The notes under the pieces: generated by a model
What the model was told of the DNA's origin: nothing
The model's input: the letters and a program-made list of their open reading frames with translations, nothing else
Databases searched by the model: none
Position numbers and translations under genes: made by a program
Part shown: piece after piece, positions 15,504 to 23,157 of the stretch
How the letters are laid out: every line of letters begins with the position of its first letter
Position numbering within the stretch: the stretch's first letter is position 1
Assembly (NCBI GenBank): GCA_964360145.1
Contig: CAYHWW010000022.1
Location: forward strand, 1 to 33,444
DNA: 33,444 nucleotides
Reading direction: 5' to 3'
DNA from: CAYHWW01 sp964360145
GTDB lineage: Bacteria; Bdellovibrionota; UBA1018; CAYHWW01

Positions 15504-16853
15504 ATGTTTGAGCTGGCAGAAGCAGGCACCCAAGGAGCAAAAATAAAAGTCATCGGTGTGGGTGGTAGCGGCGGCAACGCCATTAATACCATGATCCGCA
15601 TGGGTCTCTCCGGCGTGGAGTTCATCGCCGCGAACACCGATCGTCAGGCGCTGGAGGCGAATCTAGCGCCGACAAAAATTCAGCTGGGCTCCGAACTGAC
15701 AAAGGGCCTTGGCGCTGGCGCAAACCCCGAGGTCGGGCGCAAGGCTGCCCTGGAAGACTATGCCAAGATCTCTGAGCTTCTTGCCGGCGCGGACATGGTC
15801 TTCGTCACCGCGGGCATGGGCGGCGGTACGGGCACCGGCGCGGCCCCGATCATCGCGAAAATCGCTAAAGAAGTAGGCGCTCTCACCGTGGGCGTCGTGA
15901 CCAAGCCCTTCACATTTGAAGGCCGCAAGCGCACTCGCTCCGCGGGCCAGGGCATATTGTCGTTGCGCGAGAATGTGGACAGCCTCATCACCATCCCCAA
16001 CCAGCGGTTGCTTGCCGTATCCGGCCACAATCTCTCCATGTTGGATGCCTTCAAAAAGGCGGACGAAGTATTGCTCAACGCCGTTCAGGGGATTTCCGAC
16101 CTGATCAACACCGCGGGCCTTGTGAACACCGACTTCGCCGACGTGAAGACCATCATGCAGAACAAGGGCCTGGCCCTCATGGGCATCGGCTACGGTGAAG
16201 GCGATCGCCGCGCCGTGGAGGCCGCAAGCACCGCGATCACGTCACCGTTGCTGGAAGACGTGTCCATCAATGGTGCCATCGGCATCATTGTCAACATCAC
16301 GGGTAGCTCCACTATGAGTATCCATGAAGTGAACGAAGCCATGATGCACATTCAAGAGGCCGCTGACGAGGAAGCCGAGATCATCTTTGGCACGGTGATC
16401 GACGAATCCATGAATGACCGGATCAAGGTCACGGTCATCGCCACGGGCCTCATGACGAAAGACTTGGAGGCGGAGTTGCTTGCCATGGAGCGCCCACGGG
16501 TCGCCAATCGCACCGCCGCGCAGACGACTGTCACTGTGGCGGCCGTTGTCACGGCCACGACGGCAGCGCCCGCGGCAGTCGACGTTCCCGATGCCGCCGC
16601 CATAGAAGCGGAAGCCCAGGCTTCGGCCATGGCGGAACGCATGGCCGCCATCGCTGCCATGAATAACGGCAGCGAGGCTTACGACGATGGGTTGGAAGCG
16701 AACGAGGCGGCGACGCCGCCGACGCGCCAGCCTGATTTGGCTCGCGCAAAGGCCATCGCTCAGAAGCTCGGGCTCACCAATCTCACGGATGATGAATACG
16801 ATATTCCGACATTCATCCGTAAGCAGTCAGACTCCGCTGAGACCCACGGTTAA
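15504..16853 (+). CDS. ftsZ: Cell division GTPase FtsZ
   Basis: FtsZ is the tubulin-like GTPase that forms the Z ring. The N-terminal GTP-binding domain has KVIGVGGSGGNAINTM and the tubulin signature GGGTGTGAAP. The T7 loop carries NTDFADVKTIM with the catalytic acidic residues, and the C-terminal tubulin domain follows. A linker of about 90 residues rich in Ala, Thr and Glu leads to the conserved C-terminal peptide DEYDIPTFIRKQ, which in the family binds FtsA and ZipA-type partners. A good GGAGG site lies six bases before the ATG. The 3' end overlaps the convergent reductase gene by 27 bp. Confidence 0.98.
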   Translation: MFELAEAGTQGAKIKVIGVGGSGGNAINTMIRMGLSGVEFIAANTDRQALEANLAPTKIQLGSELTKGLGAGANPEVGRKAALEDYAKISELLAGADMVFVTAGMGGGTGTGAAPIIAKIAKEVGALTVGVVTKPFTFEGRKRTRSAGQGILSLRENVDSLITIPNQRLLAVSGHNLSMLDAFKKADEVLLNAVQGISDLINTAGLVNTDFADVKTIMQNKGLALMGIGYGEGDRRAVEAASTAITSPLLEDVSINGAIGIIVNITGSSTMSIHEVNEAMMHIQEAADEEAEIIFGTVIDESMNDRIKVTVIATGLMTKDLEAELLAMERPRVANRTAAQTTVTVAAVVTATTAAPAAVDVPDAAAIEAEAQASAMAERMAAIAAMNNGSEAYDDGLEANEAATPPTRQPDLARAKAIAQKLGLTNLTDDEYDIPTFIRKQSDSAETHG

Positions 16854-17603
16854 GCCGCCGTCCATGACAAAGACTTGTCCGGTGATGTAGGCGGCCTCAT
16901 CGCTTGCGAGGTAGGCTACAAGGCCGGCCATTTCCTCCGGTGCTCCCACGCGTTTCAGCGGGATGCGCTGTATGAACCGAGCTTTCACGTCGTCGGGGAT
17001 GGCCTGGGTCAGGGCGGTGTCAAAAAAGCCGGGCGCGATGACGTTCACGGTGATGGCCGCTCTCGATAGCTCCAGCGCGGCGGTTTTGCTGAGGCCGATG
17101 ACGCCGGCCTTGGATGCGGAGTAGTTGGCCTGGCCCACGTTGCCGAAAGCTGAGATAGACGAGATATTGATGATGCGCCCGGATTTGCGAGGCACCATGG
17201 CGGCGGCAGCGGCCTGAGTGCAGTTGAAGACGCCCTTAAGATTGATGCGGATCACTTCGTCGAAGCGCTCCTCTTCCATCTTATGCATAAGCGCGTCGCG
17301 AGTGATGCCGGCGTTGTTAACCATGATGTCGAGTTGGCCGAATTGGTCTTGCGTGTCGGCGACCAGCGCGCGTGCCTCGGCGAGCAGGGAGACATCTCGT
17401 CCGTTGGCGAGGGCACGGCCCCCTGATTTTATGATGAGCGTGGCGGTTTCTTGTGCCGCTGCTTTATTTAAGTCATTGACCACGACCGCCGCGCCTTCGC
17501 GGGCTAGGCGCATCGCCATGGCGGCACCGAGCCCTCGCCCCGCCCCGGTAATCACGGCTACGTGACCGTCGTGCCTGCCAATAAATACATGTTGTTTATT
17601 CAT
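16827..17603 (-). CDS. fabG: FabG-like short-chain dehydrogenase/reductase
   Basis: An NAD(P)-dependent short-chain dehydrogenase, closest in style to 3-oxoacyl-ACP reductase FabG or acetoacetyl-CoA reductase PhaB. It has the cofactor motif TGAGRGLG (about residues 19-26), NNAG (about 95), the catalytic Ser in INISSISAFGN, the YSASK catalytic pair, and the terminal ITGQVFVMDGG. The N-terminal 12 residues are extra. CGGAG lies about eight bases upstream of the ATG. No acp, fabD or pha gene is beside it, so whether it serves fatty-acid synthesis or another oxo-ester is open. Head-to-head with the S8 protease at 17778, with about 170 bp between. Confidence 0.85.
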   Translation of the reverse strand: MNKQHVFIGRHDGHVAVITGAGRGLGAAMAMRLAREGAAVVVNDLNKAAAQETATLIIKSGGRALANGRDVSLLAEARALVADTQDQFGQLDIMVNNAGITRDALMHKMEEERFDEVIRINLKGVFNCTQAAAAAMVPRKSGRIINISSISAFGNVGQANYSASKAGVIGLSKTAALELSRAAITVNVIAPGFFDTALTQAIPDDVKARFIQRIPLKRVGAPEEMAGLVAYLASDEAAYITGQVFVMDGGLTVGLSGV

Positions 17604-17777
17604 GATTGTGCTCCGCGTCTATTTTTTAAGGATTGAGCGCAGTGTATCGCCGGGGAAGAACGCGCAACAAGCCGCGCCGCGCCGTGAATGAATGAAAAAT
17701 ATTTTTGTGTGTGAATTGCATTTTTGATCATCAACCCTAGACTCCTATTACTTGAGTTTGGATCATGGGAGGTTCAA

Positions 17778-19196
17778 ATGAACGCAGTTGGGGGATCACG
17801 GATGGGATTCATGAAAACGGGTGCCGCACTCGCATTAGCGGTGGTTTCTTTATCTTCTGGCATCGCGTCAGCGAATGCACCGCAGTATAAACCTGGTGAA
17901 TTGATCGTAAAGTACCGCGATGGTGCGGTGCGCAGTAAGTCCGTCATGGACGAGATTTATGCAGCACTGGGCGTTCGACACGTGCGCCGCTTGCGGGGCA
18001 TGATGCGTGGGGTTGAGCATTTGACTCTGCGCGGTGGGAGCGTTGAGGCCGCGGTAGCTCAATTGCGTAGCAACCCCGCCGTGGAATACGCCCAGCCCAA
18101 CTATATATTGAAGGCACTTCCCGTGTCCTCCATCACGCCGAACCGGGGCGCTGCGCATCAGCCGAGCATGAGTATGCCCTGCGTGCTTCCTGGGGTGCCG
18201 TGGCCCGAGGGTTGCGAAGATTGGGATCTGCCTGGTGAGGGTGGCGGCGATGGCCGTCCCGCCTTAGGGGATAGGCCCGCCGATGTGAACCCACCGGTAG
18301 CGGACCCCGATCAAGAGAGCGCCTATGGTATTGCCAAGGTGGGCGCCACCAATGCCTGGAACGTGACCACTGGTGACAGTAACTTCATCGTCGCGGTCAT
18401 TGACACCGGTATTGACTACAACCACGAAGACCTCGCTTACAACGTGTGGAGAAATCCCAACGCTGGTGATGAGGGGGATGTCACTGGTTACGACTTCGTG
18501 CACAACGATGGTCAGCCCTTCGATGACAATATGCACGGATCTCACTGTGCGGGTGTCATCGGCGCGACGGGCGGCAATGGTGTTGGTGTGAGCGGCATCA
18601 ATCCCCGCGTGTCCATCATGGCGCTGAAGTTCTTGAGTGCCCAGGGCAGTGGCGATACGGCCAGCGCCATCCGCGCCATTGACTACGCTGTGGCTCATGG
18701 CGCCAAAGTGCTCAGTAACAGCTGGGGCGGCGGCTCTGGTCTTGATAACCAAGGCTTGGAAGACGCGATCAACAAGGCTGCGGAAGCTGGAGTCATCTTC
18801 GTGGCTGCGGCGGGTAATGAGAGCAATGACAATGACAGCAATCCCACCTATCCGGCTGCTTACCGCACGCCGAACATGATCACGGTGGCTGCCACGGACC
18901 AAAGCGATAGCCTGGCTTCGTTCTCCAACACCGGCGCCGAGTCCGTGCACTTGGCTGCTCCCGGAGTGCGGGTTTACAGCACGGTGCCGAACAACCGCTA
19001 CGCGCGGCTTTCGGGCACGTCCATGGCCTGCCCTCACGTGGCGGGGGCGGCGGCCTTGCTGTGGTCCGCTCACCCTGAGTGGAACTATGCCCAAGTAAAA
19101 GAAAAGCTCCTTGCCACGGTTGATCGTGTTGAAGGACTCGCAGGTAAAGTGTTGACGGGGGGGCGTCTCAACGTCTTCCGCGCACTGACAGAGTAG
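17778..19196 (+). CDS. Secreted subtilisin-family (S8) protease with inhibitor-type propeptide
   Basis: A secreted subtilase of 472 residues. Signal peptide (about 1-33, cleavage near ASA-NA), then an I9/fervidolysin-like propeptide (YKPGELIVKYRDG to SNPAVEYAQPNYI, about 37-115), a Pro/Gly-rich linker, then the catalytic domain. Triad: Asp209 in VIDTGIDY, His253 in HGSHCAG, Ser415 in GTSMACPHVAG; oxyanion Asn in AAAGNESN. The sequence stops right after the catalytic domain. ATG 17778 is preceded by GGGAGG at good spacing, so I prefer it to the longer frame from 17724. A strong terminator follows. It has the full zymogen layout, unlike the S8 lipoprotein at 80-1639, which lacks the propeptide. 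Confidence 0.95.
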   Translation: MNAVGGSRMGFMKTGAALALAVVSLSSGIASANAPQYKPGELIVKYRDGAVRSKSVMDEIYAALGVRHVRRLRGMMRGVEHLTLRGGSVEAAVAQLRSNPAVEYAQPNYILKALPVSSITPNRGAAHQPSMSMPCVLPGVPWPEGCEDWDLPGEGGGDGRPALGDRPADVNPPVADPDQESAYGIAKVGATNAWNVTTGDSNFIVAVIDTGIDYNHEDLAYNVWRNPNAGDEGDVTGYDFVHNDGQPFDDNMHGSHCAGVIGATGGNGVGVSGINPRVSIMALKFLSAQGSGDTASAIRAIDYAVAHGAKVLSNSWGGGSGLDNQGLEDAINKAAEAGVIFVAAAGNESNDNDSNPTYPAAYRTPNMITVAATDQSDSLASFSNTGAESVHLAAPGVRVYSTVPNNRYARLSGTSMACPHVAGAAALLWSAHPEWNYAQVKEKLLATVDRVEGLAGKVLTGGRLNVFRALTE

Positions 19197-19228
19197 TACC
19201 GCCCAACCCCGGTATTGCAACCCAAGTG

Positions 19229-19268
19229 AAGGGGCAGCGACTAGAGTCGTTGCCCCTTCTGCTTTTTT
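19229..19268 (+). terminator. Rho-independent terminator
   Basis: A 14-bp stem (AAGGGGCAGCGACT / AGTCGTTGCCCCTT, with one G-U pair) with a tiny loop is followed by CTGC and six T. It ends the transcript of the S8 protease gene. Confidence 0.9.
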
Positions 19269-19291
19269 GGCGCTGTGGTTAGAATGATTCC

Positions 19292-19945
19292 ATGATGAGA
19301 ATGGGCGCCCTTGTTTTGACACTGATCATGGCGGCCTACGCCGATGCTTCCACCACCCGCAGGGCTGCTAAAGTCTATGAAGCGGCACTGGACCGCCCCG
19401 ATGAAGCCCTTAAGCTCATCTTTCCTGGCAGTGACGGCTTTACCGCCCAGTCCCTGACCTGGCGCCGCCACGGTCCCCAGAAGCCTGAGGCGCGGCAGGA
19501 AGCGCTGTCTCTCATCGTTTTTCACATGCGCGACAAGTTGGATCCTGTCTATGAAACCGAAGACACCCCCATTGTTACCTATGCAGTCAGGGGTGGTTCC
19601 GTCTTGGGGGGCTATTTTCGCTGGAAGAGGGGCCTCATGGAGGTATTCACGGCCATAACCAGTGAGGGCGCTATCCACGATGTGTACGTCCAGCGCATGG
19701 ATGGCGGCGATAAAGCACTATTTAGAAGCGCGGCCTATCGAGCGCAGTTTCGCCGTTTTGGTTTCAGGGAGGCCTTGGACGATGCCGCCTTAAGCCCCCC
19801 CGTCCCAGGGGAGGCATCATTTCCCAACGTGGACATGCTCTTGGCTCACCAGAGGGTCGTGCGCGCGGTGCGTTGGGCCCTGCTCACCCAGAAAGCGTTG
19901 GTTCGTGGGGAATGGCAAGATCTTCGGAAAGTAGCAGCATTTTAG
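19292..19945 (+). CDS. Hypothetical secreted protein
   Basis: A 217-residue protein I do not recognise. The N-terminus is a signal peptide (MMRMGALVLTLIMAAYADAS). The mature part has a core of predicted beta strands (TPIVTYAVRGGSVLGGYFRW, GLMEVFTAITSEGAIHDVYVQRM) followed by helices (KALFRSAAYRAQFRRFGF, LLAHQRVVRAVRWALLTQKALV). The strand-turn pattern loosely recalls FMN-binding domains of RnfG type, but I do not see the flavinylation motif and do not make that call. No clear ribosome site is visible. It lies just after a terminator, so it must have its own promoter. Confidence 0.6.
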   Translation: MMRMGALVLTLIMAAYADASTTRRAAKVYEAALDRPDEALKLIFPGSDGFTAQSLTWRRHGPQKPEARQEALSLIVFHMRDKLDPVYETEDTPIVTYAVRGGSVLGGYFRWKRGLMEVFTAITSEGAIHDVYVQRMDGGDKALFRSAAYRAQFRRFGFREALDDAALSPPVPGEASFPNVDMLLAHQRVVRAVRWALLTQKALVRGEWQDLRKVAAF

Positions 19946-19986
19946 GGCCGTAGTTTCCTGTAGATTTGTGTAAATTCATCGTTTTT

Positions 19987-20011
19987 CATGTAAACACCAA
20001 TGGTTTACATG
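19987..20011. promoter_or_regulatory. Inverted repeat, candidate operator
   Basis: A perfect 9-bp inverted repeat (CATGTAAAC, 7-nt spacer, GTTTACATG) lies 31 bp before the start at 20042, in an AT-rich stretch. Its size and position fit a binding site for a dimeric regulator. No T-tract follows, so it is not a terminator. The regulator is unknown. Confidence 0.45.
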
Positions 20012-20041
20012 TGGCGCGCATCATGATACTGGCCGGGGCCC

Positions 20042-21076
20042 ATGCTCCGCCTCATCGTGGCCCTGGCCACCCTCATCTTTATCGCTCCGTCCCCATCCAT
20101 CGCCGGCGACGGAAGCGACCGCAAAACGCCTTTTGAGCTGGGTGCGTTGCGAGGTGCTGCCGCCACGGTTCAAACCCTCAAAGAACTATCCAACGTCACG
20201 CGCTGGGGCCCTCCGGTATCAGAAGCGCTGCGTGCGGACGTCGAAGGGTTTCGCCGCCGCGCGACCCACTTACAGCTGGGCTACGGTCACTGGGGTTACA
20301 TACGGGCCATAAAAGCCTACACGACCGCTCTAGGGCAACGGCTTCGCAACGTTATTCTTGACATGGCTCTCGCGGCCCGCAAGTCCGATGAGGACAGTGG
20401 CATCACGCACCGTCGGGTATTTTCCCCCGAGGTGCGCACCCTCATGCAGCACTATGCGGAAGCATTGGAGGTCCTCGGCCGCGACACGAGCCTCATCGAT
20501 GCTCAAACACATAACGGCGTTTATCTTCTGGGGCATGAAGTTTTCTCATCCGCTCTGCTAAATCAGAGTGCGCACTGGGGTCGTCGCCTCACTGTCGAAG
20601 AGGGTGGCAAGGGAGGCCTCCTTGCCGGATTTTCTGGGATTTTTTCTAAAAAGCCACTCAGTCCCCAGGCAACCAGCGACTATGACGCGGGCCTTATGCT
20701 CATGGGCGTATCCTTTATTGGCGCCGCCAGAGGCATTACAACAGAGAAGGCGATGACAGATGCCTTTGGCCAGATTCGCGCTCGCCGCTGCGAGAATCAG
20801 TCAGCGGAAAGTGACGACGGCGTTTTCTTTATCAATGAAGAGGGCAGTGAGCAGGGTTCCAACCCCGATTACCTCGCCTTTCAAGCAGGCTACGGGCAAG
20901 CGGTTGCTGATATTGCCAGGGCCGTGGAAAGAGCTTTGAACCGTGGCGTTTTTGGCCATTTGACACGCCTCGAAGGAGAGTGGGCGCAGGCCGTCGCCCA
21001 TTTAAGGGCCACGGCCTGCGGAACCGCTCTCGGTGCGGCGACGGCTGCCGCCTCTGACGAAGTCGTTACCCGGTAG
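20042..21076 (+). CDS. Hypothetical secreted protein, mainly helical
   Basis: A 344-residue protein I do not recognise. Residues 1-21 form a signal peptide (MLRLIVALATLIFIAPSPSIA). The rest reads as alpha-helical, with long Ala/Leu/Arg-rich stretches (EALRADVEGFRRRATHLQLGYGHWGYIRAIKAY) and a Gly-rich patch near residue 190. Only two Cys are visible, in ARRCEN and ATACGT. A candidate operator lies just upstream. The 3' end overlaps the convergent dksA-like gene by 11 bp. Function is unknown. Confidence 0.6.
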   Translation: MLRLIVALATLIFIAPSPSIAGDGSDRKTPFELGALRGAAATVQTLKELSNVTRWGPPVSEALRADVEGFRRRATHLQLGYGHWGYIRAIKAYTTALGQRLRNVILDMALAARKSDEDSGITHRRVFSPEVRTLMQHYAEALEVLGRDTSLIDAQTHNGVYLLGHEVFSSALLNQSAHWGRRLTVEEGGKGGLLAGFSGIFSKKPLSPQATSDYDAGLMLMGVSFIGAARGITTEKAMTDAFGQIRARRCENQSAESDDGVFFINEEGSEQGSNPDYLAFQAGYGQAVADIARAVERALNRGVFGHLTRLEGEWAQAVAHLRATACGTALGAATAAASDEVVTR

Positions 21077-21476
21077 CCCGGGAGAAGGCCGCGCCCATGC
21101 TCTTGGACTTGCGGCCATCTGCGGTGAGCAGTTCCCGCTGCTCTTCCTCTTCCTTGCAGGCAATGCAGAGCGTTGCCGTCGGACGGGCTTCGAGACGCTT
21201 CAATTCGATGGGACCATCGCAGGAATCGCACATGCCGAAATCCCCGGAGTCGATGCGGCGAATGGCCTCCTCCAGCTTCTTCATGTAGAGACCCTCGCGG
21301 TTGCGCAGGCGCAGGCGCAGCGATTGCTCCATATCCGTGGAGGCTTGATCCACTTCGTCCATGCGGTCATTTTCATCAGAGTGAAAATCTTCCCGTATGA
21401 TCTTGTCGTTGTAGATCAGACCCTTTTTTTGCTCTTCAAACATCTTCCTAAACTTCTTCAGAACTTCCTTTTTCAT
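21066..21476 (-). CDS. dksA: DksA/TraR-family RNA polymerase-binding transcription factor
   Basis: DksA-type proteins enter the RNA polymerase secondary channel and, with ppGpp, adjust promoter activity. The 136-residue product has the N-terminal coiled coil with the acidic tip motif DEVDQAS (D-x-x-D-x-A). A C4 zinc finger (CDSCDGPIELKRL to CIAC) and a basic tail follow. ATG 21476 has GGGGGA about five bases upstream; an in-frame TTG at 21494 is less likely. It follows the mglA gene on the same strand with a 65-bp gap, so it may belong to the dnaX-mglA transcript or have its own promoter. Confidence 0.92.
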   Translation of the reverse strand: MKKEVLKKFRKMFEEQKKGLIYNDKIIREDFHSDENDRMDEVDQASTDMEQSLRLRLRNREGLYMKKLEEAIRRIDSGDFGMCDSCDGPIELKRLEARPTATLCIACKEEEEQRELLTADGRKSKSMGAAFSRATG

Positions 21477-21541
21477 CTTTTCCCCCAATAACAATTTATG
21501 CGATGCAAACCCTTGGACCCCTCCAACACATCGCGGCTTCC

Positions 21542-22126
21542 TTATCCGCCCTTGAGGTCCAGTAGGATTTGTTTAGTAATCTCAGTCAGCGTCTCGAAGA
21601 CGCCGACGCCTTTTGCCGCTACCGCTTCTATTTCTTTTGCGCCCAGGCGGTTGAATGTCTGTGAAAGCTCCACCACAGGAACTGCAGTCGGTAGATCTCG
21701 TTTGTTATATTGAAAAACGAGCGGAATTTTTTTGATGTCGTATCCGTGACTATCGAGGTTTGCTTCAAGGCTTTCATATGACTCCAGGTTGGCTTCCAGC
21801 CGTTCCCGTTGAGAGTCTATTACAAAGACTATGCCATCTACGCCCTTGAGGATGAACTGCCGCGAAACTTCATAGAAACTTTGGCCAGGGATCGTATAAA
21901 GATGAAACCGCGTCTTGAAGCCGCGGATTTCGCCTGCGTCCAAAGGGAGGAAGTCAAAGAACAGCGTGCGCTCGTTTTCACTGGAGAGTGAGATGAGTTT
22001 GCCTCGACTGGACTCGCTGGTTTTATCGTAAATGTACTGCAAGTTCGTGGTCTTGCCGCTCAAACCACAGCCATAGTAGACCACCTTGCAGTTGATCTCC
22101 CGGGTGTTGTGGTTGATGAAGGTCAT
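21542..22126 (-). CDS. mglA: MglA-type Ras-like GTPase
   Basis: A small GTPase of the MglA family, which in Myxococcus sets the leading pole for motility and in Bdellovibrio controls prey invasion. The 194-residue protein matches Myxococcus MglA along its whole length as I recall it: a P-loop YYGCGLSGKTTN with the family Gly-Leu insertion, a LISLSSENERTLFFDFLPL switch region, LYTIPGQ at switch II and NKRD for guanine. The myxococcal GPGLCGKTT is GCGLSGKTT here. Its ATG overlaps the end of recR by 4 bp. No mglB (roadblock GAP) gene is adjacent, and none is in the window. Confidence 0.95.
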   Translation of the reverse strand: MTFINHNTREINCKVVYYGCGLSGKTTNLQYIYDKTSESSRGKLISLSSENERTLFFDFLPLDAGEIRGFKTRFHLYTIPGQSFYEVSRQFILKGVDGIVFVIDSQRERLEANLESYESLEANLDSHGYDIKKIPLVFQYNKRDLPTAVPVVELSQTFNRLGAKEIEAVAAKGVGVFETLTEITKQILLDLKGG

Positions 22127-22782
22127 AGCACTGTGTCCTTGGCACCAGTGTCGCGATGACCCCGGCCCATCTCGGTGCGCTCTGGCACCACGACACGATT
22201 TTCTATGGCCCGACCAATGGTCTGACGATCCATGAACTCCAGAACTCCCCCTACCGGAATGCCATGCGCGATACGACTGACCTTAATTCCCAATGGTTTT
22301 AAGAGCTTTGTCAAGTACACCCCCGTCGCATCTCCTTCGATGCTGGAGCTGAGTGCCAGAATAATTTCTTGTATGGTGCCCGTTTGGATGCGCACCAAGA
22401 GCTCTTTGAGGTGGAGCTGTTGGGGGCCAATGCCGTCGAGGGGAGAGAGGAGGCCGTGAAGGACGTGGTAGCGGCCGCGGTAGGAGCCACTCATTTCGAT
22501 GGCCAGTTGATCCGAAGGTTTTTCCACGATGCAAACGAGCTCCCCTTTGCGGGATTCGTCGCGGCAAAGGTCGCAGGTTTCGTTTTCTGTGAACGCGAGA
22601 CAGCTGGCACAGAGGCGGATGCGGGATTTGGCGTTGACCAGCGCGTTGGCGAGGGCCTCCACCTGGGGGCGCTCCGCTTTGAGCACGTGGTAAGCCAACC
22701 GGGTTGCGGTTTTTTCGCCGATACCAGGAAGCTTGGAGAGTTCGGAAATCAAAATGGCTACGGGATCATTGCCAGATAACAT
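22123..22782 (-). CDS. recR: Recombination mediator protein RecR
   Basis: RecR works with RecO to load RecA on SSB-coated gaps during repair. The product (219 residues) shows the N-terminal helix-hairpin-helix (LSKLPGIGEKTATRLAYHVL), the C4 zinc finger (CASC and CDLC), the Toprim domain (LVCIVEKPSDQLAIE, LLSPLDGIGP) and the C-terminal SRIAHGIPVGGVLEFMD region. About 20 residues extend past the usual end. ATG 22782 has CGGAG six bases upstream; the in-frame GTG at 22788 is too close to that site. It follows ybaB and overlaps mglA by 4 bp. Confidence 0.96.
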   Translation of the reverse strand: MLSGNDPVAILISELSKLPGIGEKTATRLAYHVLKAERPQVEALANALVNAKSRIRLCASCLAFTENETCDLCRDESRKGELVCIVEKPSDQLAIEMSGSYRGRYHVLHGLLSPLDGIGPQQLHLKELLVRIQTGTIQEIILALSSSIEGDATGVYLTKLLKPLGIKVSRIAHGIPVGGVLEFMDRQTIGRAIENRVVVPERTEMGRGHRDTGAKDTVL

Positions 22783-22827
22783 ACACACTCCGCGGGCCCG
22801 TGTGGGACGGCCGCGCTCGATAAATTC

Positions 22828-23157
22828 CTAGAACATCCCCGGCATGCCCATGCCGCCGGTGATTTGCTTCATGGCATCATTCACTTGATTGTGAATGTTT
22901 TTAAGGGCTTCGTTTGCGGCGGAGAGCACCAGGTCCTGGAGCATCTCGGTGTCGCTGGGGTCGACCACTTCCGCCGCGATGGTGATGGACACCAATTGAT
23001 TTTTGCCGTTGGCCACCACCGTTACGGCGCCGCCGCCGGCCGTGCCCTCAGCGGTTTTTTCCGCCAGGCCTTCTTGTAGTTTCGCCAGCTTGGACTGCAT
23101 CATCTGGGCCTGTTTCATCAGGTTGCCCATGTTGCCTGGTGGTCCTTTGAACGTCAT
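22828..23157 (-). CDS. ybaB: YbaB/EbfC-family nucleoid-associated protein
   Basis: A small DNA-binding protein conserved between dnaX and recR in many bacteria. The 109-residue product shows the family pattern: MGNLMKQAQMMQSKLAKLQEGLA helix, the GGGAVTVVANGKNQLVSITIAAEVVDPSD strand-turn, and a C-terminal helix (LVLSAANEALKNIHNQVNDAMKQITGG). The ATG immediately follows the dnaX stop codon, so the two are translationally coupled. Confidence 0.96.
   Translation of the reverse strand: MTFKGPPGNMGNLMKQAQMMQSKLAKLQEGLAEKTAEGTAGGGAVTVVANGKNQLVSITIAAEVVDPSDTEMLQDLVLSAANEALKNIHNQVNDAMKQITGGMGMPGMF

Noticed and set aside
18264..19322. 352-residue open frame on the minus strand
   Set aside because: It is antisense to the S8 protease catalytic domain and also crosses the terminator.
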